NCBI GenBank assembly: GCA_903837305.1
Contig: CAILUB010000271.1
Span: 1 to 13,914 of the forward strand
From: an uncultured Cytophagaceae bacterium
GTDB lineage: Bacteria; Bacteroidota; Bacteroidia; Cytophagales; Spirosomataceae
Length of the DNA stretch: 13,914 nt
Direction of reading: 5' to 3'
Part shown: positions 1 to 7,327 of the stretch, piece by piece
How the letters are laid out: each line of letters starts with the position of its first letter
Numbering within the stretch: position 1 is the stretch's first letter
Position numbers and translations under genes: made by a program
The notes under the pieces: model-generated
Database searches by the model: none
What the model was told of the DNA's origin: nothing
What the model saw: the letters and a program-made list of their open reading frames with translations, nothing else

Positions 1-269
1 AAATCATACGTTTATCGATTCCTCCTTTGACAGAAGACCGTCGCCGTGATTTAGTCAAGCGTTGTAAGCAAGAAATTGAGGTGGCTAAGATTAATATCCG
101 CAATGCGCGTCAAGACGGAAACAATAGCATCAAGAAGTTAAAAGGGGATGGCGTATCGGAAGATGCGATTAAAGAGGCAGAAGATAAGATCCAAAAGAAA
201 ACAGATGCCTATATCGCGAAGATCGATCAGATCTTTGCCGAGAAGGAAAAAGACATCATGTCGGTATAA
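1..269 (+). CDS. frr: Ribosome recycling factor, C-terminal part (5' end outside window)
   Basis: Ribosome recycling factor acts with EF-G to split the post-termination ribosome in the cytoplasm. Frame 3 is open from the left edge and gives 88 residues ending in TAA at 267-269. The visible start IIRLSIPPLTEDRRRDLV matches the conserved hinge and start of the third long helix in this family. The rest is a charged helical stretch typical of the RRF tail, ending in EKEKDIMSV. The family is about 185 residues, so roughly the first 97 are missing. The TTG at 27 is an internal codon, not the start. In Bacteroidota frr usually follows pyrH, which would lie just left of the window. A hairpin terminator follows directly. 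Identification is firm. Confidence 0.95.
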   Translation, partial: IIRLSIPPLTEDRRRDLVKRCKQEIEVAKINIRNARQDGNNSIKKLKGDGVSEDAIKEAEDKIQKKTDAYIAKIDQIFAEKEKDIMSV

Positions 270-273
270 ACAG

Positions 274-300
274 AAAGCCTCGAAATTCGAGGCTTTTTTT
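274..300 (+). terminator. Rho-independent terminator after frr, overlapping the patatin stop codon
   Basis: An 11-base inverted repeat (AAAGCCTCGAA at 274-284, TTCGAGGCTTT at 286-296) is followed by a T run ending at 300. In practice the loop would open to a few bases. It starts 5 bases after the frr stop codon. On the minus strand the hairpin lies just past the patatin stop, but the T tail in that direction is only three bases, so termination is probably strongest for frr. Confidence 0.9.
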
Positions 301-1159
301 ATTCACTCATTCCTAGCGCATAACCGGTCTCTAACATTCGACGAATGTCCATTTTAGTAAAGCGCTGAATATCGATACTCAACGGTTGTTTTGGGCGAAT
401 AATGGTCAATTTGACTTCTGATCGAGACATTTTTAAATCGGCATTCAAAATCTCATTCACTGCGATATCCATCACTCGGTCCACTAAAGCTAACAGATCC
501 CCTGAATCAAAATCCCCTCCCTCTATCATCTCAGTATGGCAGGCGATTACCACTACTTCTGTTGCGCCATCCTGGATAGCCTTATGTAATGGTGCCACGT
601 CACGCAATCCTCCATCCAGGTATGATTTTCGCTTCTCGCCCTCCATCTCCACCACAGGCATCAAAATAGGCACAGCCGAAGAAGCCATTAAATAATCCAG
701 AAAATTCTCAAAACTAGGGTCCACATAATGCATAGCCCCTTCCATTATATTGACAGCACCTACCTTAAGGGATATAGGACTCGCATTTAGATTACGCAAA
801 TGAAGTACATCCATTAATAACTCCCGCAAAGGTGTTGTGTCGACTAGTCCTTTGAACTTTTTAGTCAAAGCTGTCCATCCTAATTGAAAAATAGAAAAGG
901 GCTTTGATAAGCATGCTGGGTGGGTAATTCGTTGCTCCCAAAAATCCCATAAATCTTGAGCTGCTTGTGGATAAGAAATGGGTAAACCTTCATTCACTTG
1001 CTTCCCAAATTGATTCACTAAATAGGCGGCATTTAAACTCCCAGCAGACACACCATAGATAGCATCAGGCTGATATCCTTTTTCAAAAAGGGCCTTGATT
1101 ACACCGGCTTGAAAGGCTCCCTTCACTGACCCACCCGCTAAGACTAAAATCTTACTCAT
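299..1159 (-). CDS. Patatin-like phospholipase family protein
   Basis: This 286-residue protein belongs to the patatin family of lipid acyl hydrolases, which use a Ser-Asp dyad. All the family hallmarks are visible: a glycine-rich oxyanion-hole segment AGGSVKGAF at residues 8-16, the nucleophile elbow GVSAG at 36-40 (Ser38), and DGG at 182-184 (Asp182 as the base). There is no signal peptide, so it is probably cytoplasmic or associated with the inner face of the membrane, as in the bacterial RssA/YlbK group. The length fits a stand-alone patatin domain with no added barrel or partner domain. The ATG at 1159-1157 is followed directly by the first strand (KILVLAGG), which supports this start. 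It is transcribed alone, divergent from the polyprenyl synthase gene and convergent with frr. The substrate cannot be told from sequence. Confidence 0.9.
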   Translation of the reverse strand: MSKILVLAGGSVKGAFQAGVIKALFEKGYQPDAIYGVSAGSLNAAYLVNQFGKQVNEGLPISYPQAAQDLWDFWEQRITHPACLSKPFSIFQLGWTALTKKFKGLVDTTPLRELLMDVLHLRNLNASPISLKVGAVNIMEGAMHYVDPSFENFLDYLMASSAVPILMPVVEMEGEKRKSYLDGGLRDVAPLHKAIQDGATEVVVIACHTEMIEGGDFDSGDLLALVDRVMDIAVNEILNADLKMSRSEVKLTIIRPKQPLSIDIQRFTKMDIRRMLETGYALGMSE

Positions 1160-1185
1160 AATACCTTTTTATCCACAAATCTGAT

Positions 1186-1215
1186 TAAATTTACGCAATT
1201 TACTGATTCAAACAA
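1186..1215 (-). promoter_or_regulatory. Candidate Bacteroidota promoter for the patatin gene
   Basis: Read on the minus strand there is a TTG (plus 1213-1215), a 19-base spacer, and TAAATTTA (plus 1193 to 1186). This compares with the Bacteroidota pattern TTG-N19-TAnnTTTG and differs only in the last base. The box ends 27 bases from the patatin ATG, nearly the same distance as for the riboflavin synthase candidate. TAAATTTA is its own reverse complement and lies 28 bases from the ATG of the divergent polyprenyl synthase gene, so it might serve both, although no good TTG is seen on the plus side. Confidence 0.4.
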
Positions 1216-1220
1216 TCCGC

Positions 1221-2195
1221 ATGTCCTACTCCATCTCTTCAATTCAAGCCCCCATCGATGATTCGATGAAGGCATTCGAAGGGAAGTTCAAAGCTTTCAT
1301 GAAGACAAAAGTGATGTTGCTCGACACCATCATGCATTATATTGTCCAAAGAAAGGGTAAACAGATGCGTCCCATGTTCGTTTTTTTGACAGCAGGCTGT
1401 GTAGGAGAAATAACCGAAAAAACTTTCAGAGGCGCCGCTCTAATCGAATTATTGCACACCGCTACTTTAGTTCATGACGATGTCGTAGATGACTCGAATT
1501 ATAGAAGAGGATTCTTTTCCATTAATGCTATTTGGAAGAATAAAATTGCCGTCTTAGTAGGAGACTATTTGCTTTCTAAAGGCTTGTTGCTTTCTGTTGA
1601 ACATGAAGATTTCGATCTGTTAAAATCTGTATCTACAGCTGTCAGAGAGATGGCTGAGGGGGAATTATTGCAAATTGAAAAAGCCAGAAAACTCGATATC
1701 ACAGAAGATATCTATTTTGATATTATCACAAAGAAAACGGCGACTCTAATCGCAGCTTGCTGCGCTGTAGGATTTCAATCTGCTGGCGCTGAAGCGGAGA
1801 TGGTAGAGAAAGCTAGATTATTTGGCGAAAAAGTGGGTATTGCCTTTCAAATCAAGGACGATTTGTTTGATTATGGGGATGCCGAAATAGGGAAACCATT
1901 GGGAATTGACATCAAAGAAAAAAAGATGACCTTACCATTGATTTATGCCCTACAAAATACGGACAACTCGACTAAAAAGCACATCATCCAATTGATTAAA
2001 AAAGAATCGGAGGATTCCAATAAAGTACGCGAGGTCATTGACTTTGTCAAATCAACAGGAGGTCTCTCTTATGCAAATAAAAAGATGAATGAAATCGCTG
2101 AAGAAGCGAGAACTATCTTAGCCACCTTCCCTGCTTCGGCGTATCGAAACTCGTTAGGAGATCTCATCAGTTACACCATAGAACGCAATAAATAG
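1221..2195 (+). CDS. Long-chain all-trans polyprenyl diphosphate synthase (IspB/octaprenyl type)
   Basis: The 324-residue enzyme extends farnesyl diphosphate with isopentenyl diphosphate to make the long isoprenoid tail of a quinone, most likely menaquinone in this lineage. Both aspartate-rich Mg-binding motifs are present: DDVVD at residues 86-90 and DDLFD at 213-217. The GKQMRP segment at 46-51 and Lys172-Thr173 are further conserved substrate-binding positions. Five residues before the first motif is Ala81, a small residue rather than the aromatic found in short-chain synthases, which fits a long-chain product. Exact chain length cannot be read. It is a monocistronic gene, divergent from the patatin gene, and ends at a strong terminator. 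A 13-base sequence covering the last codons is repeated just after the stop. Confidence 0.92.
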   Translation: MSYSISSIQAPIDDSMKAFEGKFKAFMKTKVMLLDTIMHYIVQRKGKQMRPMFVFLTAGCVGEITEKTFRGAALIELLHTATLVHDDVVDDSNYRRGFFSINAIWKNKIAVLVGDYLLSKGLLLSVEHEDFDLLKSVSTAVREMAEGELLQIEKARKLDITEDIYFDIITKKTATLIAACCAVGFQSAGAEAEMVEKARLFGEKVGIAFQIKDDLFDYGDAEIGKPLGIDIKEKKMTLPLIYALQNTDNSTKKHIIQLIKKESEDSNKVREVIDFVKSTGGLSYANKKMNEIAEEARTILATFPASAYRNSLGDLISYTIERNK

Positions 2196-2210
2196 TCGAA
2201 CGCAATAAAT
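2181..2210 (+). repeat. 13-base direct repeat over the end of the polyprenyl synthase gene
   Basis: GAACGCAATAAAT occurs at 2181-2193 and again at 2198-2210, an offset of 17 bases. The first copy encodes the last residues and supplies the first base of the TAG stop. The second lies in the 3' untranslated stretch before the terminator. It looks like a local duplication. Confidence 0.85.
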
Positions 2211-2217
2211 TGGCCAT

Positions 2218-2256
2218 AAAAAAAGGGAACCCTCAACAGGTTCCCTTTTTTATTTT
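2218..2256. terminator. Bidirectional Rho-independent terminator between convergent genes
   Basis: A run of A (2218-2224) leads into GGGAACC (2225-2231), a 7-base loop, GGTTCCC (2239-2245) and six T followed by ATTTT. The A and T runs pair as well and give a proper U tail on either strand. It therefore serves both the polyprenyl synthase gene on the plus strand and the receptor gene on the minus strand, whose stop lies only 12 bases away at 2268. Confidence 0.93.
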
Positions 2257-2267
2257 GCTAGCAAAGA

Positions 2268-4868
2268 TTAACGTGGGCCACCGAAGCCACCTCCGCCGCC
2301 ACCCATACGCATGCCTGGCATACCCATTGGTTGTTGTGGAGCTGCTGGAGCTGCATCCCCCTCGCCTTTCGTATCATCATTATTAACCGATTTCTTCTTT
2401 TTCGTAGGACCGAATGACATCTTACCGATTCGGTAAGAGAAATTGATTTTAAAGTTCATGTTTCTCAACGTATTCTCACTTTTAGAATTGATAATTGGTG
2501 TTTGAGTTTCGCTACGAATAACAAAACCTTCCGGAGTAAAGAAATTCTCCGCACCAAAACCAACACTTCCTTTCTTATTCTTAAAGTCCTTTTTAAAGCT
2601 TAAGCTGTAGATTCCAAAACCTCCTTGAGACCCCTGCAACTGAACTTGATTAACTCGGTAAAAGGAGAAAATTTGAGCTCCCCAACCATTTCCCATATTG
2701 TAATTACCAAATACACGGAAGTTAGACTGCAATCCTTGGTTCTTTGCATTTAACAATGGATCTGGAACATTATTTGCTAACAGCATGTAGGAAAGATCTC
2801 CTCCTCCTCCAATCATTAATTTATTAGACAGGTTAACATTTAAGTTTACATTCACACCGTATGCATCTTCATTACCAATATTTTGAGATGTCGTTTTGAC
2901 TGTATCCCCGAATACCTCTCTAATTTGATTAATTGCACCGGTAGTATTTCTGATAAAGAAGGACGTAGAAACGTAGGTTTGTTTCACAAATTTGCTGAAG
3001 GAAACTTCATAATTGTTCGTGTATTCCGGAGCTAAATTCGGGTTTCCCGTTGAGATATTCAACGGGTTCGTTGCATTTACGTTTGGATTCAAATTTTGAA
3101 TTCCTGGACGTTGAATACGACGGTTATAGCTGAATCTCCAAGTACCTGACTTGAATGTTTTTGACATATTAAAACTCGGAACTAGAACACCATAAGCTGG
3201 AATCACTGTATTTTGACCTTCTTTCTTCAAGAAACTAGCTGAAATATCCGTGTATTCATATCTAGCACCTGTCTTAATACTCCACTTGTTTTTAGTCGTC
3301 AAAGTGTAAGATCCATAGGTACTATAGATATTCTGATTGTAGTCAAACACGTTGGAGGGTAAAATCGCGGAATTCACTTGAGTATATAGTCCATCTGATG
3401 CCGCTGTAAATGACTTATAATCAGATGTTACATTACGTAAAATTCCTTTACCTCCAAATTCAATTAATTGATTCTTTCCTACTGGAGTTTGGTAATCCAT
3501 TTGGAAGGTCGCCTCTTCGTTATAAGATGTATTCTCATTCTTGATCGAATTCATAATCTCTGACATAGTAGATTTAGGGTTCATAATCAAGTTATAGAAA
3601 TCGTTAGCACGATTATTTCTACTGTACATAGATAAGATAGAGAACTCCTTTTGTGGTTTCGAGAACGTATGCGTGTAATCCACATTGATATCAACGTTCG
3701 CCGAGTTATCTAAGGAATTCGTGTTGCGAAGTGATGTGATATTGCCGTTTCTAATTTGTTGCAAACCATCTTGCCAGTTATTTCCGTTACGCAATCCAAA
3801 ACGTGAACTTGCTGTAATTGAATTAAATTTATTGATGTCCCAATCAAAACCCAATTGGTAGTTTCCAAATATTCCTTCGCGACGCGTCTCTGCTGTCTGA
3901 ACGTTAGTCGTCTGTAAACCATTATTAGTCGTAATTTGAGTACTCTCGAATTTACCATTCACATTGTATTCTGAACGGCCAAAACCACCTAATGACATTC
4001 CCCAGTTTTTATTTCTAAAGTTTCCATTCAATGATAAATTTGAACCACGGACACCTGCAGAGGAATCAAATGACAAGGTTAATCCTTGCAAAGTATTCTT
4101 TTTCGTAACGATATTAATAATACCAGCACTACCCTCTGCATCGTATCTAGCAGAAGGCGAAGTAATTACCTCCACCGTTTTAATCATATCGGCAGGAATT
4201 TGTCTCAACGCATCCGCAATACTAGATGCCATAATAGTAGAAGGCTTGTTATTAATTAACACTTTCACACTAGTAGAACCACGCAAAGAAGGGTTACCAT
4301 CTAAGTCGACAGAAAGCATAGGGACTTTTTTCAATACATCTGTTGCATCTCCGCCCCGATTCGAAGCATCTTTTTCTGCATTATATACGGTGCGATCCAC
4401 ACGCTCCTCTATTAATGCGCGTTGGCCTTCCACTGTTACCTCAGAAAGCATTTTAGAACTTTGTGCTAATTTGATCACACCTAAATCCTGGTCATCATTC
4501 TTTTCTGTTACATTCACAAAAATTGTTTTGCTATCATAACCGATAAAAGATGCCACAATTTTGTACGATCCAATAGCGACTTTGTTTAAGGTAAATTTAC
4601 CTACACCGTCAGCAACCGTACCATCGACTGGTTTATTTGTCTTTGTATTAATAAGGGCCAAAGTGGCGAATTCCACTGGCTTTGAATCTGTCGAATCTAA
4701 AAGGAATCCGATGATTTTTGCGCTACCTTTAGAAGCAGCTTGCGCTGTTCCTGGAATCACTGTCTCTTTCTTAGGCGCTGCACCGAAACCTCCAAATCCA
4801 CCAGGGACTTGAGAGATGGCTGTTAATGACAAGCTCATCAGTGCAAAAAGTGTTACTAATTTTTTCAT
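2268..4868 (-). CDS. TonB-dependent-type outer-membrane beta-barrel receptor with CarboxypepD-regulatory-like domain
   Basis: I place the start at ATG 4868-4866, giving 866 residues. It begins directly at a signal peptide (MKKLVTLFALMSLSLTAISQ, cleavage near residue 19-20). The longer reading from 4967 adds 33 residues before the signal and runs to within a base of the divergent GNAT gene, leaving no promoter space. After a glycine-rich patch (GGFGGFG, 23-29) come a carboxypeptidase-regulatory-like beta-sandwich (about 50-135), a plug domain (about 160-258, with SPSARYDAEGSAGIINIVTKKN-type conserved residues) and a long barrel rich in aromatic and Asn residues (about 260-819). The last strand ends near KINFSYRIGKMSF, and a 47-residue low-complexity tail with KKKK, an Ala/Pro/Gln stretch and a run of Gly follows. 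It resembles the outer-membrane beta-barrel (OMP_b-brl_3) group. No SusD-type partner is adjacent, so it is not a standard glycan-uptake pair. Its ligand is unknown. Confidence 0.9.
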   Translation of the reverse strand: MKKLVTLFALMSLSLTAISQVPGGFGGFGAAPKKETVIPGTAQAASKGSAKIIGFLLDSTDSKPVEFATLALINTKTNKPVDGTVADGVGKFTLNKVAIGSYKIVASFIGYDSKTIFVNVTEKNDDQDLGVIKLAQSSKMLSEVTVEGQRALIEERVDRTVYNAEKDASNRGGDATDVLKKVPMLSVDLDGNPSLRGSTSVKVLINNKPSTIMASSIADALRQIPADMIKTVEVITSPSARYDAEGSAGIINIVTKKNTLQGLTLSFDSSAGVRGSNLSLNGNFRNKNWGMSLGGFGRSEYNVNGKFESTQITTNNGLQTTNVQTAETRREGIFGNYQLGFDWDINKFNSITASSRFGLRNGNNWQDGLQQIRNGNITSLRNTNSLDNSANVDINVDYTHTFSKPQKEFSILSMYSRNNRANDFYNLIMNPKSTMSEIMNSIKNENTSYNEEATFQMDYQTPVGKNQLIEFGGKGILRNVTSDYKSFTAASDGLYTQVNSAILPSNVFDYNQNIYSTYGSYTLTTKNKWSIKTGARYEYTDISASFLKKEGQNTVIPAYGVLVPSFNMSKTFKSGTWRFSYNRRIQRPGIQNLNPNVNATNPLNISTGNPNLAPEYTNNYEVSFSKFVKQTYVSTSFFIRNTTGAINQIREVFGDTVKTTSQNIGNEDAYGVNVNLNVNLSNKLMIGGGGDLSYMLLANNVPDPLLNAKNQGLQSNFRVFGNYNMGNGWGAQIFSFYRVNQVQLQGSQGGFGIYSLSFKKDFKNKKGSVGFGAENFFTPEGFVIRSETQTPIINSKSENTLRNMNFKINFSYRIGKMSFGPTKKKKSVNNDDTKGEGDAAPAAPQQPMGMPGMRMGGGGGGFGGPR

Positions 4869-4968
4869 TGTTTGTTGTTTAAACATCTTATTTAACGAAT
4901 GCAAAATTTGTACATTCAATTTAAAGGCCTTCTTTTTTGCGACCAAAATGGGTAATTTGTAGTCCAAT

Positions 4969-5517
4969 ATGATGATTCAACTCCGCACACCGCGTCTTAC
5001 TTTAATCCCATTGAACAATCCGCTGCTGCAAGTATGGATGCAATCGGGGCGCAAAGATCTAGAAAAAATACTAGAACTTCAACCTAACCATTGGAATTTG
5101 GAATTGTTTTATGAACAAGAAACCGTTCAAGCATTACGCGATTATTGGATTCCTCAAACAGCAAAATTTCCATTGGACTATTATTGGTACACAAATTGGG
5201 AAATAATTTTGACGGCTTCGTCCTGCTCTGTAGGGGGGATTGGTTTTGCCGGATTGCCAGACAACGATGGAGCCACCGAGATTGGTTATGCGTTGGACCA
5301 GAAATTCAGAGGACAGGGAATTGCCACCGAAGCGGTGCAGGCCTTATGCGATTGGGCTTTTCAAGATTCCGGATTACGTATTATTCGCGCGGAAACACCG
5401 GTGAACAATGTGGGGTCGCAACGGGTTTTGGAGAAAAACGACTTCCAAAAAACAGGGGAGAAAACACTGGCACTCGAAAACCCTATGCAAGTTTTCACCT
5501 GGGAACGCCTTCGATAA
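4969..5517 (+). CDS. GNAT family N-acetyltransferase (RimJ/RimL-like)
   Basis: This 182-residue protein has the GNAT fold and should transfer an acyl group from an acyl-CoA to an amine. The acyl-CoA pyrophosphate-binding loop is clear as RGQGIA at residues 114-119, preceded by the typical strand IGYALD (105-110) and followed by the helix TEAVQALCDWAF. The later NNVGSQRVLEKNDF segment (146-159) is the conserved cofactor-side helix. The N-terminus TPRLTLIPL is usual for the Acetyltransf_3 group that includes ribosomal-protein and small-molecule acetyltransferases. Two ATG codons are adjacent (4969 and 4972), and either could start. It lies 51 bases upstream of argF' on the same strand, so it may be co-transcribed with the arginine genes. 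The substrate cannot be told. A role in making the N-acylglutamate precursor is possible but unsupported by any specific residue. Confidence 0.85.
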   Translation: MMIQLRTPRLTLIPLNNPLLQVWMQSGRKDLEKILELQPNHWNLELFYEQETVQALRDYWIPQTAKFPLDYYWYTNWEIILTASSCSVGGIGFAGLPDNDGATEIGYALDQKFRGQGIATEAVQALCDWAFQDSGLRIIRAETPVNNVGSQRVLEKNDFQKTGEKTLALENPMQVFTWERLR

Positions 5518-5525
5518 TGATCTTT

Positions 5526-5543
5526 TTCAGTAATTTTACTGAA
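5526..5543. promoter_or_regulatory. Perfect 18-base palindrome upstream of argF', possible operator
   Basis: TTCAGTAA, TT, TTACTGAA forms an uninterrupted inverted repeat 25 bases before the argF' start. It contains TAATTTTA (5531-5538), which matches TAnnTTTG except for the last base and sits 31 bases before the ATG, where a -7 box is expected. No clear TTG lies 19 bases upstream. There is no T run after it, so a terminator for the GNAT gene is less likely. A repressor site controlling the arginine operon is an inference. Confidence 0.35.
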
Positions 5544-5568
5544 TTGCCAATGTTAGACAGCTAAAAGC

Positions 5569-6543
5569 ATGCAAAATTTCACCTCGGTTAAAGACGCTTA
5601 CAATATTCAAAACTTAGTCAATGAGGCTTTGTTAATGAAGAAGACCCCGTATGCTGATAAGCACATTGGAAAAAACCGTACGCTCGGCTTATTGTTCTTC
5701 AACTCCAGTCTTCGGACGCGCCTTTCTACCCAAAAAGCAGCTCAAAACCTCGGAATGGAGGTTATGATCATGAATGTGGGAGCCGATTCGTGGCAACTAG
5801 AAATGAACGAGGGCGTCATCATGAATGGTGACAAGGCGGAGCATATTTCAGAGGCTGCAGCTGTCGTAGGCTCCTATTGCGATATCGTAGGGGTGCGTAG
5901 TTTCCCTGGTTTAGTAGACCGCGAACTCGATTACAGCGAACAAGTACTTAATCAATTTTTAAAATATACTGGACGCCCATTCCTTAGCTTGGAGTCAGCG
6001 ACACGCCATCCTTTGCAGTCCTTGACGGATTTAATTACCATCAACGAGTTCAAGACCGTAGAGCGTCCTAAAGTTGTGTTGACATGGGCTCCTCATGTGA
6101 AAGCCTTACCTCAATGTGTGCCTAATTCCTTCTCGGAATGGATGAATCACGCAGACGTAGATTTCACCATTGCACACCCGAAAGGCTATGAATTAGCCCC
6201 TGAATTCGCTGGAAATGCGAAGATATGTTACGACCCTAAAGAGGCCTATGAGGGTGCAGATTTTATTTATGCCAAAAACTGGTCATCCTACCAAGACTAC
6301 GGAAAAATACTTTCTTCCGATCCCGCATGGATGGTGGATGCCGCGAAAATGAGCCTTACCAACAATGCGAAATTCATGCACTGCCTTCCGGTAAGACGGA
6401 ATTTAGTGGTCGCTGACGAGGTGATTGATTCCCCTAATTCGATTGTGATTCAGCAAGCGGGCAACCGGGTTTGGGCGGCGCAAGCTGTGTTAAAAGAGAT
6501 GATATTAACCTTAATGAGAACGGAAAGCCCGTATTTATTCTAA
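5569..6543 (+). CDS. argF': N-succinylornithine (N-acylornithine) carbamoyltransferase, ArgF'
   Basis: The 324-residue enzyme carbamoylates an N-acylornithine with carbamoyl phosphate to give N-acylcitrulline, replacing ordinary ornithine carbamoyltransferase in Bacteroidota. Carbamoyl-phosphate-binding motifs are SLRT at residues 47-50, HPLQ at 147-150 and HCLP at 271-274. The whole chain follows my memory of the Bacteroides fragilis N-succinylornithine enzyme (for example FFNSSLRTRLSTQKAA and TWAPHVKALPQ) without gaps up to residue 90. That position distinguishes the two subtypes: Pro90 in the B. fragilis succinyl enzyme, Glu92 in the Xanthomonas acetyl enzyme. Here it is Ala90 (GDKAEH). 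Published replacement of Glu92 by Ala, Pro, Ser or Val turned the acetyl enzyme into a succinyl enzyme, so a succinylornithine substrate is predicted. The TAA stop abuts the argB ATG with no gap. Confidence 0.92.
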   Translation: MQNFTSVKDAYNIQNLVNEALLMKKTPYADKHIGKNRTLGLLFFNSSLRTRLSTQKAAQNLGMEVMIMNVGADSWQLEMNEGVIMNGDKAEHISEAAAVVGSYCDIVGVRSFPGLVDRELDYSEQVLNQFLKYTGRPFLSLESATRHPLQSLTDLITINEFKTVERPKVVLTWAPHVKALPQCVPNSFSEWMNHADVDFTIAHPKGYELAPEFAGNAKICYDPKEAYEGADFIYAKNWSSYQDYGKILSSDPAWMVDAAKMSLTNNAKFMHCLPVRRNLVVADEVIDSPNSIVIQQAGNRVWAAQAVLKEMILTLMRTESPYLF

Positions 6544-7326
6544 ATGTCCAATAAGCCGACCCTTCAAGTAGTTAAAATAGGCGGAAATGTCATCGACAAT
6601 CCATCTGCACTAGCTAGCTTTTTGCAGGACTTTGCTTCTCTGACTGGCCCTAAATTGCTGGTGCACGGAGGTGGTAAGATTGCCACTCAAATGGCAGCTT
6701 CGATGGGTATCGAGAGTCAAATGATTGAGGGTAGACGGGTGACAGACGAAGAAAGCCTTCGTATTGTGACGATGGTTTATGCGGGTTGGATTAATAAATC
6801 GATTGTAGCTGAGTTGCAAGGATTAACTTGTAATGCTTTGGGATTAACTGGGCCTGATGGCAGAATCGTGCTTTCGAAGAAAAGAGCCGCCACACCCATT
6901 GATTATGGTTTTGTAGGCGATATTGTTTCGGTGAATGCTGATTCATTGTCAGGATTAATTGCCGCCGGATTCTCTCCCATCTTTGCACCGATTACGGCAG
7001 ATGCTGCAGGTCAACTATTAAATACGAATGCGGATACGATGGCACAGGCTTTGGCCATTGCCCTCAGTTCATCTTACGATGTTACCTTAACGTATTGCTT
7101 TGAAAAGAAAGGCGTTTTAATGAATCCCACTGAAAATGATTCAGTTATTTCATCCATCAATCCAGCTTCTTTCTTAGACTTAAAAAATAAAGGCATCGTC
7201 TCTGCGGGGATGATCCCGAAATTAGAGAATGCCCTAAAGGCCATCTCTGCCGGTGTTTCCGTGGTGCGTTTATGCCACGCAGATAACCTGCAGAAAACCG
7301 AAATAGGAACAAAAATTAGTGCCTAA
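6544..7326 (+). CDS. argB: N-acylglutamate kinase (acetyl/succinylglutamate kinase)
   Basis: The 260-residue amino-acid kinase phosphorylates the gamma-carboxyl of an N-acylglutamate, the second step of arginine synthesis. Visible family features are Lys11 with KIGGN, the nucleotide/substrate loop HGGGK at 41-45, RRVTDEE at 64-70 (Arg65 holding the substrate carboxyl), NTNAD at 160-164, and GMIPK at 222-226 (Lys226 at the phosphoryl transfer site). The length matches the short E. coli type (258 residues) and lacks the extra N-terminal helix of arginine-inhibited hexameric kinases, so feedback inhibition by arginine through that helix is unlikely. It starts at the base after the argF' stop, so the two are surely co-transcribed and perhaps translationally coupled. 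If the pathway is succinylated, as argF' suggests, its substrate would be N-succinylglutamate. Confidence 0.92.
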   Translation: MSNKPTLQVVKIGGNVIDNPSALASFLQDFASLTGPKLLVHGGGKIATQMAASMGIESQMIEGRRVTDEESLRIVTMVYAGWINKSIVAELQGLTCNALGLTGPDGRIVLSKKRAATPIDYGFVGDIVSVNADSLSGLIAAGFSPIFAPITADAAGQLLNTNADTMAQALAIALSSSYDVTLTYCFEKKGVLMNPTENDSVISSINPASFLDLKNKGIVSAGMIPKLENALKAISAGVSVVRLCHADNLQKTEIGTKISA

Positions 7327-7327
7327 T

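Noticed and set aside
3964..4539. 191-codon open frame on the plus strand opposite the receptor gene
   Set aside because: It is antisense to the plug and regulatory-like domain coding region of a well-supported gene. Its translation resembles no family and has the composition of a shadow frame.
4907..4939. Possible GNAT promoter: TTTG at 4907-4910, 21 bases, CTTTTTTG at 4932-4939
   Set aside because: The second element lacks the TA of TAnnTTTG, so the match is too weak to list. On the receptor side only AAATTTTG (4909 to 4902) is seen, without a TTG at the right distance.
4869..4967. N-terminal extension of the receptor to 4967
   Set aside because: The 33 extra residues precede a complete signal peptide, and the extension would leave only one base between two divergent genes.
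5145..5564. 139-codon open frame overlapping the GNAT gene in another frame
   Set aside because: The GNAT frame carries the acyl-CoA-binding motif and this one carries nothing recognisable.
7319..7327. GTG at 7319 as the argE start
   Set aside because: It would overlap argB by 8 bases and add only Met-Pro-Asn. The ATG at 7328, one base after the argB stop, is the simpler choice.
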